Below, piece after piece: positions 1 through 7,791 of a stretch of DNA of 20,824 nucleotides. Numbering within the stretch: the first letter of the stretch is position 1; the number at the start of each line of letters is the position of its first letter. The position numbers and the translations under genes are program-made. The notes beneath the pieces were generated by a model. That model made no database searches. It was not told the origin of the DNA and saw nothing but the letters and a program-made list of their open reading frames with translations. This DNA comes from Campylobacterota bacterium (lineage in GTDB: Bacteria; Campylobacterota; Campylobacteria; Campylobacterales; SZUA-545), in NCBI GenBank assembly GCA_003561815.1, contig PWVP01000167.1, forward strand, positions 1-20,824, in the 5' to 3' direction.

Positions 1-2
1 AA

Positions 3-179
3 CTCGACACACTCACCTACGATGAGGCGCTGGGCGATGCGATCAAGGTGATGGATGATACCGCCATCGCCCTGGCCAAAGATAACCGCATTCCCATCGC
101 CGTCTGCAACATGATGGTCGAAGGGAACCTCCTGCGGGTGGTTCAAGGCGATCGCACCCACTGCTCTGTGGTTCAGTAG
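3..179 (+). CDS. pyrH: UMP kinase, C-terminal end (partial)
   Basis: Only the last 58 codons lie in the window, and the gene continues off the left edge. PyrH phosphorylates UMP to UDP in the cytoplasm, a step in pyrimidine nucleotide synthesis. The visible part matches the C-terminus of bacterial UMP kinases: a LTYDEAL stretch, then KVMDDTAIALAKDN, then IPIAVCNM and EGNLLRVVQGD, ending in a TAG stop at 177-179. The frame is open from base 3. rpoZ follows after 31 nt in the same direction. The pyrH-rpoZ-spoT order is the one I recall from Helicobacter pylori. Identification rests on the C-terminal motifs and on synteny; the catalytic N-terminal part is not visible. Confidence 0.9.
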   Translation, partial: LDTLTYDEALGDAIKVMDDTAIALAKDNRIPIAVCNMMVEGNLLRVVQGDRTHCSVVQ

Positions 180-210
180 TATTCAACCTAACACCCTTTA
201 AGGATTTTTT

Positions 211-423
211 ATGTCAGAGAGACTTGAGCAGATTACAGCCGATGCACTCAAAAAGACCGATGGCGATCGCTATCTCCTCTCGGTGGCGGTTGCCCGCCGC
301 GTGAGCCAGCTTCAAAGCGGTGCCGAGCCGCTTGTCGAGGCGGATCTCAAAACCGAAAAGCCGGTCGATGTGGCCCTAAAAGAGATTGCTCAGGGGCTGG
401 TGGAGATTAAACCCCAGATCTGA
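211..423 (+). CDS. rpoZ: RNA polymerase omega subunit
   Basis: 70-residue omega subunit, which binds the beta-prime subunit and helps RNA polymerase assembly. In proteobacteria it also contributes to a ppGpp binding site. The sequence starts MSERLEQITADALKK and has the RYLLSVAVARRVSQL helix typical of omega, in which the conserved R-x-L-x3-V-A-R-R pattern sits around residues 20-32. An AAGGA Shine-Dalgarno lies just upstream of the ATG. The stop codon TGA (421-423) overlaps the spoT ATG by one base (TGATG), so the two genes are probably translationally coupled. Placing omega directly before the (p)ppGpp enzyme is a common bacterial arrangement (rpoZ-spoT). Confidence 0.93.
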   Translation: MSERLEQITADALKKTDGDRYLLSVAVARRVSQLQSGAEPLVEADLKTEKPVDVALKEIAQGLVEIKPQI

Positions 424-2552
424 TGCAGGCGCTTCCTTCGCGCTTTGGGCTGATCCACTCCGTTGAGGAGGCCTGGGCGCTTCTTCAGGAGAAGATCGAC
501 TCCCCCCGTATCCAGAGCGCCTATGCGCTCGCCTCCGAGGCCCACGCCGGACAGTACCGAAAAAGCGGTGAGCCCTATGTGGTTCATCCGCTTTTAGTGG
601 CGGCGGCGGTGGCCTACTTCGGCGGCGATGAGGCGATGGTGACCGCAGCGGTGCTGCACGATGTGGTTGAGGATACCGACTACACGCTCGAGCAGGTGCG
701 TGAGCGCTTCGGCGGCGATGTGGCGGTGCTGGTCGATGGCCTGACCAAGATCGATCGCATTCGCCAGGAGAATCTGCTCCCCTCGGATCGAATCGATGAG
801 AAGCTGGTTCAGTCCGCGCTCACCTTCCGCAAGATGCTGATCGCCTCCATTAAAGATGTGCGCGTACTGGTGATCAAGCTCTGCGATCGGCTCCACAACC
901 TGCTGACTCTAAGCGCGCTTCCGCCGGCCAAGCAGCGTCGCATCGCCGAAGAGACACTGGTGGTTTACGCCCCGGTGGCCCACCGACTGGGCATTAGCCG
1001 CCTGAAAAACATCCTCGAAGATCGCAGCTTCGCCACCATCTTCCCTGAGGATTATGAGCGGATCGATCACTACATCAAGAGCCACGAGCAGTCACTGCAG
1101 CTGGGGCTCAACCGCTTTATCTCCGAGGTGAAGTCCCTGCTGGAGCAGGAGGGGCTGGATCCTGAGGGGTTTGAGATCCGATCGCGCATCAAACACCACT
1201 ACTCCATCTACGCCAAGATGCAGCGCAAAGGGGTGAGTGTCGATGAGGTGCTCGATCTGATGGCGATGCGGATTTTGGTGCGAACCCCCCAGGAGTGCTA
1301 CCGGGTGCTCGGGCTGCTGCACACCCGCTACAAGCCGCTCATTGCACGCTTTAAGGACTATATCGCGCTGCCCAAAGAGAACGGCTATCAGACCCTGCAT
1401 ACCACCCTGTTTCATGAGAGCGGCATCTATGAGGTGCAGATTCGTACCTTTAGTATGCACAACACCGCCGAGTATGGAATCGCGGCGCACTGGCAGTATA
1501 AGTCCGGCGCGCTCAGCCCCCGGCTGGAGTGGCTCGAGGCGATGCAGTACAGCGGGGAAAATCCGCTCGATTTTTATGAGCTGGCTAAAAACGACCTCTA
1601 CAGCGAGGAGGTGGTGGTCTACTCCCCACAGGGCAAAACCTACACCCTGCCGCGGGGGGCGACGGCGCTGGACTTTGCCTTTGCGGTCCACACCGAAGTG
1701 GGGCTCAACGCCACCGGCGCGCTTATCAACGGCATCGCCCGCCCGCTTCTAAGCGAGGTGAAGACCGGCGAGATGATTGAGATTGAGGTGGGAAATGAGC
1801 CGGTGCTGCGCTGCAGCTGGCTGGAAGCACTTAAAACCTCCAAAGCCAAAAACCACATGCGCCATGAGTGCAACCACCGTCTGCGCGAAATCGATCGCCT
1901 CAGCGCGCTCAACATCCTGGGCTTCTACACCGGCGAGGAGCGCGCGACGATCCAGCAGTGGCTGGAGCTCAACGGCTACGGCGAGTCACTGCACAAGGTA
2001 ACGGGCGAGAACCACCTGCTAGAGGAGATTCTGGTGCGCTATCACAAGGCGCGCGGGCGGCTCTTTGCTAAATTTGCCGCCAAACCACGCCGCTACCGGC
2101 TCGATAATCTGGAGATCGACTCCCCTAAGGCGGTCAATGAGGTGGTCTTTGATCCCTGCTGTCACCCGAAGTTTGGCGATGCGATCGTGCTTTTTTACTA
2201 TAAGAGAGGAAAGGCTATAATCCACCATAAACAGTGCGAAAAAGCCTACCGTAAGCTTCAGCAGGGGGATCCGGTTCTTAAGGCCTCCTGGGTGGGCGAT
2301 CGCGTCGGACTTTACCGTTTGGTGGTCAATCTCGAAAACCGCCGTGGCGCGCTAGCGGAGCTGGTGGGTTTTCTCTCCCGCCAGAACATCAATATCGCCA
2401 CCCTCTCGCTGGGAAAAGCGGGGCTGGATCTGCCCAGCTGGTGTGAGGTGGTGGCTGAGTGTGATCTCACTCGGGTACAGCGGGTGCGCGGACGGATTGA
2501 GAAGCGGTTTTCGCTGGTGGAGTTTGCCCCGGCGGATGATAACTACAGATAA
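423..2552 (+). CDS. spoT: Bifunctional (p)ppGpp synthetase/hydrolase (Rel/SpoT)
   Basis: 709-residue long RSH protein that makes and degrades the alarmone (p)ppGpp. Domains in order: the HD hydrolase (about 30-190), with H55, the HD pair 79-80, ED at 83-84 and CDRLHN at 154-159; the synthetase (about 230-360), with the RFKDYIALPKENGYQTLH motif at 309-326 and the VQIRT...AEYGIAAHW block at 338-358; TGS (about 396-457); and a C-terminal ACT domain (about 632-705) containing NRRGALAELVGFLSRQNI. The RFKD form (RxKD) of the synthetase motif is that of bifunctional enzymes rather than the ExDD of monofunctional RelA. Hydrolase residues are also intact, so both activities are predicted. As the only RSH gene here it is probably the main stringent-response enzyme, as in H. 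pylori. It overlaps rpoZ by 1 nt and tyrS begins 9 nt after its stop. Confidence 0.95.
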   Translation: MQALPSRFGLIHSVEEAWALLQEKIDSPRIQSAYALASEAHAGQYRKSGEPYVVHPLLVAAAVAYFGGDEAMVTAAVLHDVVEDTDYTLEQVRERFGGDVAVLVDGLTKIDRIRQENLLPSDRIDEKLVQSALTFRKMLIASIKDVRVLVIKLCDRLHNLLTLSALPPAKQRRIAEETLVVYAPVAHRLGISRLKNILEDRSFATIFPEDYERIDHYIKSHEQSLQLGLNRFISEVKSLLEQEGLDPEGFEIRSRIKHHYSIYAKMQRKGVSVDEVLDLMAMRILVRTPQECYRVLGLLHTRYKPLIARFKDYIALPKENGYQTLHTTLFHESGIYEVQIRTFSMHNTAEYGIAAHWQYKSGALSPRLEWLEAMQYSGENPLDFYELAKNDLYSEEVVVYSPQGKTYTLPRGATALDFAFAVHTEVGLNATGALINGIARPLLSEVKTGEMIEIEVGNEPVLRCSWLEALKTSKAKNHMRHECNHRLREIDRLSALNILGFYTGEERATIQQWLELNGYGESLHKVTGENHLLEEILVRYHKARGRLFAKFAAKPRRYRLDNLEIDSPKAVNEVVFDPCCHPKFGDAIVLFYYKRGKAIIHHKQCEKAYRKLQQGDPVLKASWVGDRVGLYRLVVNLENRRGALAELVGFLSRQNINIATLSLGKAGLDLPSWCEVVAECDLTRVQRVRGRIEKRFSLVEFAPADDNYR

Positions 2553-2561
2553 AGAGGAGTG

Positions 2562-3761
2562 ATGGTTCAAGAGGCGTTGCGCGAGATAAAGCGGGGATCG
2601 GGCGAGCTGATCGATGAGGCGCGGCTGCTCGATCGGCTAAAGGGGTGGTTTGAGCGCGGTGAGCACTGGACGCTCAAGGCGGGCTTTGACCCCACCGCAC
2701 CGGATCTGCATCTGGGCCACACGGTGCTGCTTTCCAAGCTGGCGATCGCCCAGCGCTACGGCGCGCGCATTCAGTTTCTGATCGGCGACTTTACCGCTAC
2801 CATCGGCGATCCCACCGGCAAAAACGAGACGCGCAAGCCCCTGACCCGCGATGAGGTGCTCCTCAACGCAAAAACCTACGAAGAGCAGGTCTTTAAGATC
2901 CTCGATCCGGCTAAAACCGATCTCGTTTTTAACAGCCACTGGCTAAAGGATCTGGGCGCGGGCGGCATCATCGCACTCGCCTCTTTGAGCAGTGTGGCGC
3001 GGATGCTCGAGCGCGACGACTTTGAGAAGCGCTACCGCAACCAGACCCCGATCGCCATCAGTGAGTTCCTCTATCCGCTTTTGCAGGGGTATGACAGTGT
3101 GCACCTTAAGAGCGACATGGAGCTTGGCGGCAACGATCAGAAGTTCAATCTCCTGATGGGCCGCCAGCTTCAAGGCGCCTATAACCAGCCCCGCCAGGCG
3201 GTGATGACCATGCCGCTTTTAGAGGGGCTCGATGGCGTGCAGAAGATGAGCAAAAGCCTCAATAACTATGTCGGCGTCACGGAGGCGCCCGAGGAGATGT
3301 ACGGCAAGATCCTGAGCATTAGCGATGAGCAGATGTGGCGCTGGTATGAGCTGCTTAGCTTTCGCACACTAGAGGAGATCAGCGCGCTAAAAAGTGGTGT
3401 CGCAAGCGCAGAGGTGCACCCTAAAAAAGCCAAAGAGTCCCTCGCGCTGGAGCTGGTGACACGCTACCACGGTGAGGCGGCGGCTCAGGCGGCTCAGGCG
3501 CACTTTGAGCGGGTACACACCCAAAAGGCGCTGCCCGATGAGATGCCGACATTTCATTTTGGCGAACCGATCTGGATCGGCAAGGCGTTTTTGGAGGCGA
3601 AGCTGATTAACTCCACCTCCGAGCTTCGCCGCATGATTGATCAAAAGGGTGTTAGAATAGACTCGAAGGTTATCGAGGATTTCAAAACCGAACTACAAGA
3701 GGGGGAGTTTGTCTGCCAGGTCGGCAAGCGCAGATTTGCCCGGATTAGGATTGGCGCGTGA
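2562..3761 (+). CDS. tyrS: Tyrosyl-tRNA synthetase
   Basis: Class I aminoacyl-tRNA synthetase of about 399 residues that charges tRNA-Tyr. It carries the HIGH-type motif HLGH (residues 50-53 from this ATG), the KMSKS loop at 228-232 and a C-terminal S4 RNA-binding domain (about 336-399) containing the IDQKGVRID segment. KMSKS rather than KFGKS, and the overall length, point to the TyrZ-like bacterial subgroup. Start choice: a GTG at 2559 sits immediately before the ATG at 2562. The purine-rich AGAGGAG at 2553-2559 is the only Shine-Dalgarno and is unusually close to either codon (overlapping the GTG, 2 nt from the ATG). Family alignment by memory favours the ATG. The stop overlaps the fabX GTG by 4 nt (GTGA). 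Confidence 0.94.
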   Translation: MVQEALREIKRGSGELIDEARLLDRLKGWFERGEHWTLKAGFDPTAPDLHLGHTVLLSKLAIAQRYGARIQFLIGDFTATIGDPTGKNETRKPLTRDEVLLNAKTYEEQVFKILDPAKTDLVFNSHWLKDLGAGGIIALASLSSVARMLERDDFEKRYRNQTPIAISEFLYPLLQGYDSVHLKSDMELGGNDQKFNLLMGRQLQGAYNQPRQAVMTMPLLEGLDGVQKMSKSLNNYVGVTEAPEEMYGKILSISDEQMWRWYELLSFRTLEEISALKSGVASAEVHPKKAKESLALELVTRYHGEAAAQAAQAHFERVHTQKALPDEMPTFHFGEPIWIGKAFLEAKLINSTSELRRMIDQKGVRIDSKVIEDFKTELQEGEFVCQVGKRRFARIRIGA

Positions 3762-4855
3762 GTTTTGCTTCTGTAAAAATCGGAAAACACACCATCAGGC
3801 ACCCCATCATCCAGGGGGGCATGGGGCTGGGGATCAGCTGGGATCAGCTCGCTGGAAGTGTTTCAGACGCCGGTGGTCTAGGGGTGATCAGTGCGGTGGG
3901 AACCGGCTACTACAAGCAGCGCCAGTTTGCCAAGAAACTCTCCTACAACCGTCCGGCGGAGGCCGAAGCGTTCTACTGCCGCGAAGCGTTGATCGATATC
4001 TTTAAAGAGGCGCGTAAAATCTGTGACGATGCGCCGCTGGGGGTGAACATCCTCTTTGCGATCAGCGACTACGGTCGCGTGGTGCGTGACGCCTGTGAGG
4101 CGGGGGCGGATATTATCATCACCGGTGCGGGGCTGCCGATGAATATGCCCGAGTTTACCGTGGACTTCCCCGATGTGGCGCTGGTGCCGATCGTCTCCTC
4201 GCCAAAGGCGCTCCGACTGATCGCCAAACGGTGGAAGCAGCGCTATAACCGCATACCCGATGCGGTGATTTTGGAGGGGCCGCTCTCGGGGGGTCACCAG
4301 GGCTTCACCTACGAGCAGTGTCTCGATCCGGCCTATCAGCTGGAGAATCTTGTCAAGCCGGTGGTGGAGGAGGCGAAAAAGCTGGGTGATGTGCCGGTGT
4401 TTGCCGCAGGGGGCATCTGGGATCGAGACGATATCGCCCGGATGATCGCCCTGGGTGCTGCGGGGGTGCAGATCGGTACGCGCTTTATCGGCACCCATGA
4501 GTGCGACGCCCCTTTGATGTTTAAAGAGCTTCTGCTTAAGACCACCGAGAGCCAGATTGAGCTGCTCAAATCCCCGGTGGGCTACCCCGCCCGTGGGGTG
4601 CGCACCCCTCTGATCGATGCGGTGGATCGACGCCAGGGGCCGCCGATTCGCTGTGTGAGCAACTGTGTGATCCCCTGCAATCGGGGCGAAGAGGCGCGGG
4701 CGGTGGGCTACTGCATCGCCGATCGCCTCTCGGACGCCTATGAGGGGGATTACGAGCATGGACTCTTCTTTACCGGTTCCAACGGCTACCGGCTCGATGA
4801 GATTATCAGCGTGGAGGCGCTGATGCAAAAGCTGGTTCATGGAGAGCAGGGTTAG
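3758..4855 (+). CDS. fabX: FabX-type enoyl-ACP dehydrogenase/isomerase (nitronate monooxygenase family)
   Basis: 365-residue FMN TIM-barrel protein of the nitronate monooxygenase/2-nitropropane dioxygenase family. The syntenic H. pylori protein HP0773 is FabX, which dehydrogenates and isomerises acyl-ACP so that unsaturated fatty acids can be made without FabA/FabB chemistry. Features seen: PIIQGGMGLG near the N-terminus (16-25), the catalytic histidine in SGGHQGF (H180), the FMN-phosphate region AAGGIWDRDDIARMIALGAAGVQIGT split over 216-241, and a C-terminal cysteine set C299-x3-C303-x3-C307-x11-C319. The cysteine set fits the [4Fe-4S] cluster of FabX and is absent from ordinary nitronate monooxygenases. 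Start is GTG in a GTGA overlap with tyrS, preceded by TTAGGAT. The FabX assignment is family knowledge plus synteny; nitronate oxidation is the alternative. Confidence 0.87.
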   Translation: MSFASVKIGKHTIRHPIIQGGMGLGISWDQLAGSVSDAGGLGVISAVGTGYYKQRQFAKKLSYNRPAEAEAFYCREALIDIFKEARKICDDAPLGVNILFAISDYGRVVRDACEAGADIIITGAGLPMNMPEFTVDFPDVALVPIVSSPKALRLIAKRWKQRYNRIPDAVILEGPLSGGHQGFTYEQCLDPAYQLENLVKPVVEEAKKLGDVPVFAAGGIWDRDDIARMIALGAAGVQIGTRFIGTHECDAPLMFKELLLKTTESQIELLKSPVGYPARGVRTPLIDAVDRRQGPPIRCVSNCVIPCNRGEEARAVGYCIADRLSDAYEGDYEHGLFFTGSNGYRLDEIISVEALMQKLVHGEQG

Positions 4856-5981
4856 CCTGATCCGCCCTCTGATCGCCCTTTGGCTCCTGGCGAGTCTGGG
4901 GTGGGCAAGCGGTCTGAGTATTCAAGATCAGCGCCTCTCCTCCGATCGACTGGAGGTGATCTTGAACGGATCGATCACCAGTGCGGATTACCGGACCTTT
5001 TATCTCAGTGGAGAGGATGGCCTCTTTCGCCGCGTCATCGATGTCAAAGCGGACTACCCCCAGCGCTTTTTTAATGTCACCGGGACTGCGCCCGTTGGGG
5101 TGCGAATCGGCCAGTTTGATCCCAGAACCGCCCGGATTGTGCTCTATCATCCCCGCGCTTTTAATATCAGTGTCAAAACCGACCAGAACCGCCTGATTGT
5201 CGATATCGATGCGGGCAACCTGCCGGTCTACACCCCCGAAGGCGCCCGCTCCAGCCGTACGAGCGCGCCAGCACCCACGCCAGCGCCGCAGTTTGAGCGC
5301 TACCAGCCAACGGTGGTGATCGATCCCGGCCACGGGGGGCGCGATAGCGGTGCCAGCTATGGCGGGGTGCGGGAGAAGGATGTGGTCTTAAAGGTCTCTA
5401 AGCTGGTGGAGCGTAGACTCAAGGAGCGCGGCATGAAGGTGGTGATGACGCGGTCAAGCGATCGCCATGTGCCTTTAGAGGATCGCACCACGATCGCCAA
5501 TCGGGCCAATGCCGATGTCTTTGTCTCAATCCACGCCAACGCCCATCCGATGAACACCCGCTTAGAGGGGCTGGAGACCTACTTCCTCTCGCCGGCTCGA
5601 AGCGATCGGGCTAAAGAGGTGGCCGCCTTAGAGAATAGTGTGGTGATGGATCAGATGACCGCCTTCTCGCAGGAGACCTTCTTAAATCTGCTCAACCGCG
5701 AACTGGTGGTCGCCTCCAATAAGCTGGCCATCGATGTGCAGCGGGGGATGCTTTTAAGTGTGCGTGAGGAGTTTGAGACGGTTAAGGATAACGGGGTGCG
5801 CGAGGGGCCCTTCTGGGTTCTGGTGGGCGCACAGATGCCCGCCGTTTTGGTGGAGCTGGGCTATTTGACCAACAGTGCCGATCGAAGGCGGCTGGTCAAT
5901 CGAAGCTATCAGGAGCGCGCAGCGATCGGGATTTCCGATGGGATTGAGGACTTTATTTTAAATCAAATGGGAGGTCGATGA
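4839..5981 (+). CDS. amiA: Periplasmic N-acetylmuramoyl-L-alanine amidase (AmiA/AmiC type)
   Basis: 380-residue exported zinc amidase that cleaves the stem peptide from MurNAc in peptidoglycan, mainly for daughter-cell separation. Residues 1-24 form a signal peptide: R9 charge, a hydrophobic core LIALWLLASLGW, then ASG. An AMIN-like beta domain follows (about 27-127), then a Pro/Ala/Thr-rich linker (about 134-152) and an Amidase_3 catalytic domain (about 157-376). Zinc ligands visible are H165 in DPGHGG, E179 in GVREKD and H232 in SIHANA. The catalytic glutamate is probably E339 in PAVLVELGYLTN. The start lies 17 nt inside fabX and the Shine-Dalgarno is weak, so translation may depend on coupling to fabX. 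The stop overlaps the next gene (ATGA). This matches HP0772 in position and type. Confidence 0.92.
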   Translation: MESRVSLIRPLIALWLLASLGWASGLSIQDQRLSSDRLEVILNGSITSADYRTFYLSGEDGLFRRVIDVKADYPQRFFNVTGTAPVGVRIGQFDPRTARIVLYHPRAFNISVKTDQNRLIVDIDAGNLPVYTPEGARSSRTSAPAPTPAPQFERYQPTVVIDPGHGGRDSGASYGGVREKDVVLKVSKLVERRLKERGMKVVMTRSSDRHVPLEDRTTIANRANADVFVSIHANAHPMNTRLEGLETYFLSPARSDRAKEVAALENSVVMDQMTAFSQETFLNLLNRELVVASNKLAIDVQRGMLLSVREEFETVKDNGVREGPFWVLVGAQMPAVLVELGYLTNSADRRRLVNRSYQERAAIGISDGIEDFILNQMGGR

Positions 5982-6952
5982 GGCTTTTAGTGGTAACGGG
6001 CATGTTGGTGACACTGCTCTTTTCAGAGCAGCTAAGAGTGGATCAGGGCAATTTCAGCGGGCAGCTGGTTGGGTTTGAGGGGGGCAAGGTGCTCTTTGAG
6101 ACCGGGTTTTCGCAGATGCTTCGGGTCGATCCCGCTACAGTGATCGAGCTGGAAGGGTCGCGGCAGATGCATCTTCGCACCCAAAACGATCTCATCTACA
6201 CCGGGGTTCCGACCCTGGGGCGTGAGGGGGTGAGTATCGGCGGTGAGCAGATTGCTTACGGTGATATCTACCGGATGCAGCCGCTTGAGAAGCTCAAAAA
6301 GCTGCGCCAGGAGGGGTATGTGGATCTGGGCTTTCATGAGGTGCGCGGCAACACCCGATCGACAAGTAGCAGCGTCGATGCGGGCACTACTTTGCGTCAG
6401 GATATCCACCGCCACACCCTGCGCGCAAGCCTCTCTAAGCAAAAAAGCGAGGGCGAGACGATCGAAGATCGCCAGAGCTACCGCTATCAGTATGACCGCT
6501 TTGTGGGGGTGCGCTGGTACCTCTATGGCACTCTCGCCTACAGCAGCGATGAGGCGATTGAACTCAGAAGCCGTCAGGAGGCGGGCCTGGGAGCGGGCCA
6601 CCAGTTTATCGATAGCGACACCACAGCGGTATCACTCAGCCTGGGTGCCAACCGCGTCTGGGAGCGCTACTATAGCGTGAGCACCCAGAGCGACACCGCA
6701 GCACTTCTGGCGATGAGCTTTGCCCATAGGGTTTTGGAGGGGCGGATCGCCCTTTTTCATGAGAATGAGACCCTCTTTTTTCCCGATCGGGATGATGATT
6801 ACCGGCTGGTTGCCCGCACCGGGATGCGGGTGGGGATGGCCGAAGGGCTCACCGCTTCGGTGCAGCACCGCGACGAGATTCGTCGCCATGTGCCCGCTGG
6901 TACCAAAGATCACGATCGCGCCTTAACGGTGGCGCTGGGGTACCGCTGGTAG
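5978..6952 (+). CDS. DUF481-family outer-membrane beta-barrel protein
   Basis: 324 residues with a short signal peptide (MRLLVVTGMLVTLLFS). Residues about 20-100 form a small beta-rich N-terminal domain (GNFSGQLVGFEGGKVLFET and following), and the rest is a barrel of alternating short strands. The order GNTRSTSSSVDAG, then RYQYDRFVGVRWYLYGTLAYSSDE, then AGLGAGHQFID is the DUF481 (YdiY-like, 'salt-induced outer-membrane protein') pattern. The C-terminus ends in an aromatic residue (GYRW), as expected of a BAM substrate. The function of the family is not established. The ATG overlaps the amiA stop by 4 nt, so it is probably co-transcribed with amiA. Confidence is high for an outer-membrane barrel and good for the family. 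Confidence 0.8.
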   Translation: MRLLVVTGMLVTLLFSEQLRVDQGNFSGQLVGFEGGKVLFETGFSQMLRVDPATVIELEGSRQMHLRTQNDLIYTGVPTLGREGVSIGGEQIAYGDIYRMQPLEKLKKLRQEGYVDLGFHEVRGNTRSTSSSVDAGTTLRQDIHRHTLRASLSKQKSEGETIEDRQSYRYQYDRFVGVRWYLYGTLAYSSDEAIELRSRQEAGLGAGHQFIDSDTTAVSLSLGANRVWERYYSVSTQSDTAALLAMSFAHRVLEGRIALFHENETLFFPDRDDDYRLVARTGMRVGMAEGLTASVQHRDEIRRHVPAGTKDHDRALTVALGYRW

Positions 6953-6975
6953 CATCCCTGAAAGTTTAGATTCGG

Positions 6976-6990
6976 TATAGTCAGCAGATG
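6976..6990 (+). promoter_or_regulatory. Candidate -10 box and leaderless start of the phosphatase gene
   Basis: TATAGT at 6976-6981 matches the sigma-70 -10 hexamer in 5 of 6 positions, and the A of the next gene's ATG (6988) falls 7 nt after it, where transcription would begin. No Shine-Dalgarno is visible in the 12 bases before the ATG (gtcagcag directly precedes it), unlike almost every other gene here. No good -35 is seen, which is usual for Campylobacterota promoters. A leaderless message starting at the ATG is inferred, not shown. Confidence 0.4.
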
Positions 6991-7791
6991 CGGAGTGTAC
7001 TCTTTACCGATCTGGACGGCACCCTACTTGATCACCACACCTACCGCCACGATGCGGCCAGCGGGTGGCTTAAGCGGCTTCAGGCTGCCGGAGTACCCGT
7101 GGTGATCAATACCAGCAAGACCTTTCATGAGGTGCGCGCCCTTCAAGAGGCGCTTGAGATAAGCGCCCCCTTTGGGGTGGAAAACGGTGGAGCCATCTAC
7201 TACCCGCCGGGAACCGCTTCGCATCTGCCCGACTCGCAGGAGGGGTGGAGCTGTGAGGTGCTCGGTGCCGATGCCGATACGCTTCTGGCCTTTTTGGAGG
7301 CCAACCAATCCACCCTCCAGAACACGCCATTAAGCACCCTAAGCGATAGAGAGATTGTTCAAAAGACCGGTCTGCGCCCCGAACAGGCGGCATCGGCTAA
7401 AACTCGCCACTACTCACAGCCCTTTTTGATCCAGGGTGGTGACCTGCTGCGCTTTAAAGAGAGGGCGGCCCAGGCGGGGCTGGGGCTGCTCCAGGGGGGG
7501 CGCTTCTGGCATCTGGTGGCGGCCCATCAAAACAAAGGGGAGGTGCTTCGACGGGTCACGGCGCACTACACCCGGCGGTGGGGCGAGGCGCCTAAAAGCA
7601 TCGCGCTGGGCGATAGTGCCAACGACTTTGCCATGCTCGACGCCGCCGATATCGCGGTGCTGGTGGCTCGCCCCGATGGAGGACACGCCCCCTATGAGCG
7701 CGCCGCGTGCCGCCGCATGGAGGGTATCGGCCCGGTCGGTTGGGCCGAAGCGATCGAGCAGCTTGCGAAAGAGGGAGCGATCGATGCGTGA
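6988..7791 (+). CDS. Mannosyl/glucosyl-3-phosphoglycerate phosphatase (HAD-IIB)
   Basis: 267-residue HAD phosphatase of the MpgP/GpgP group, which dephosphorylates mannosyl- or glucosyl-3-phosphoglycerate to the free glycoside. Motif I is FTDLDGTLLD with D8 and D10, motif II is NTSKT (41-45), and the FGVENGGAIYYP block (62-73) is characteristic of this group. A conserved lysine lies at about 183 (QNKGE) and motif IV is GDSANDFAML (208-217). The substrate cannot be read from sequence. A gpgS-like gene three genes downstream makes a phosphoglycerate glycoside the obvious substrate. The gene starts 35 nt after the DUF481 gene with no visible Shine-Dalgarno and ends in an 8-nt overlap with the glycerate kinase ATG (7784). 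A general sugar phosphatase (Cof type) is the alternative. Confidence 0.82.
   Translation: MRSVLFTDLDGTLLDHHTYRHDAASGWLKRLQAAGVPVVINTSKTFHEVRALQEALEISAPFGVENGGAIYYPPGTASHLPDSQEGWSCEVLGADADTLLAFLEANQSTLQNTPLSTLSDREIVQKTGLRPEQAASAKTRHYSQPFLIQGGDLLRFKERAAQAGLGLLQGGRFWHLVAAHQNKGEVLRRVTAHYTRRWGEAPKSIALGDSANDFAMLDAADIAVLVARPDGGHAPYERAACRRMEGIGPVGWAEAIEQLAKEGAIDA

Noticed and set aside
3878..4840. Open frame of 320 codons on the - strand, opposite fabX
   Set aside because: It is antisense to a clear FMN enzyme gene, has no recognisable domain and is rich in His/Arg/Gln as expected from the complement of GC-rich coding sequence.
7436..7783. Upstream in-frame extension of the glycerate kinase
   Set aside because: It lies in another frame of the phosphatase gene, has Trp/Arg-rich shadow composition, and the ATG at 7784 has a good Shine-Dalgarno and the family N-terminus.
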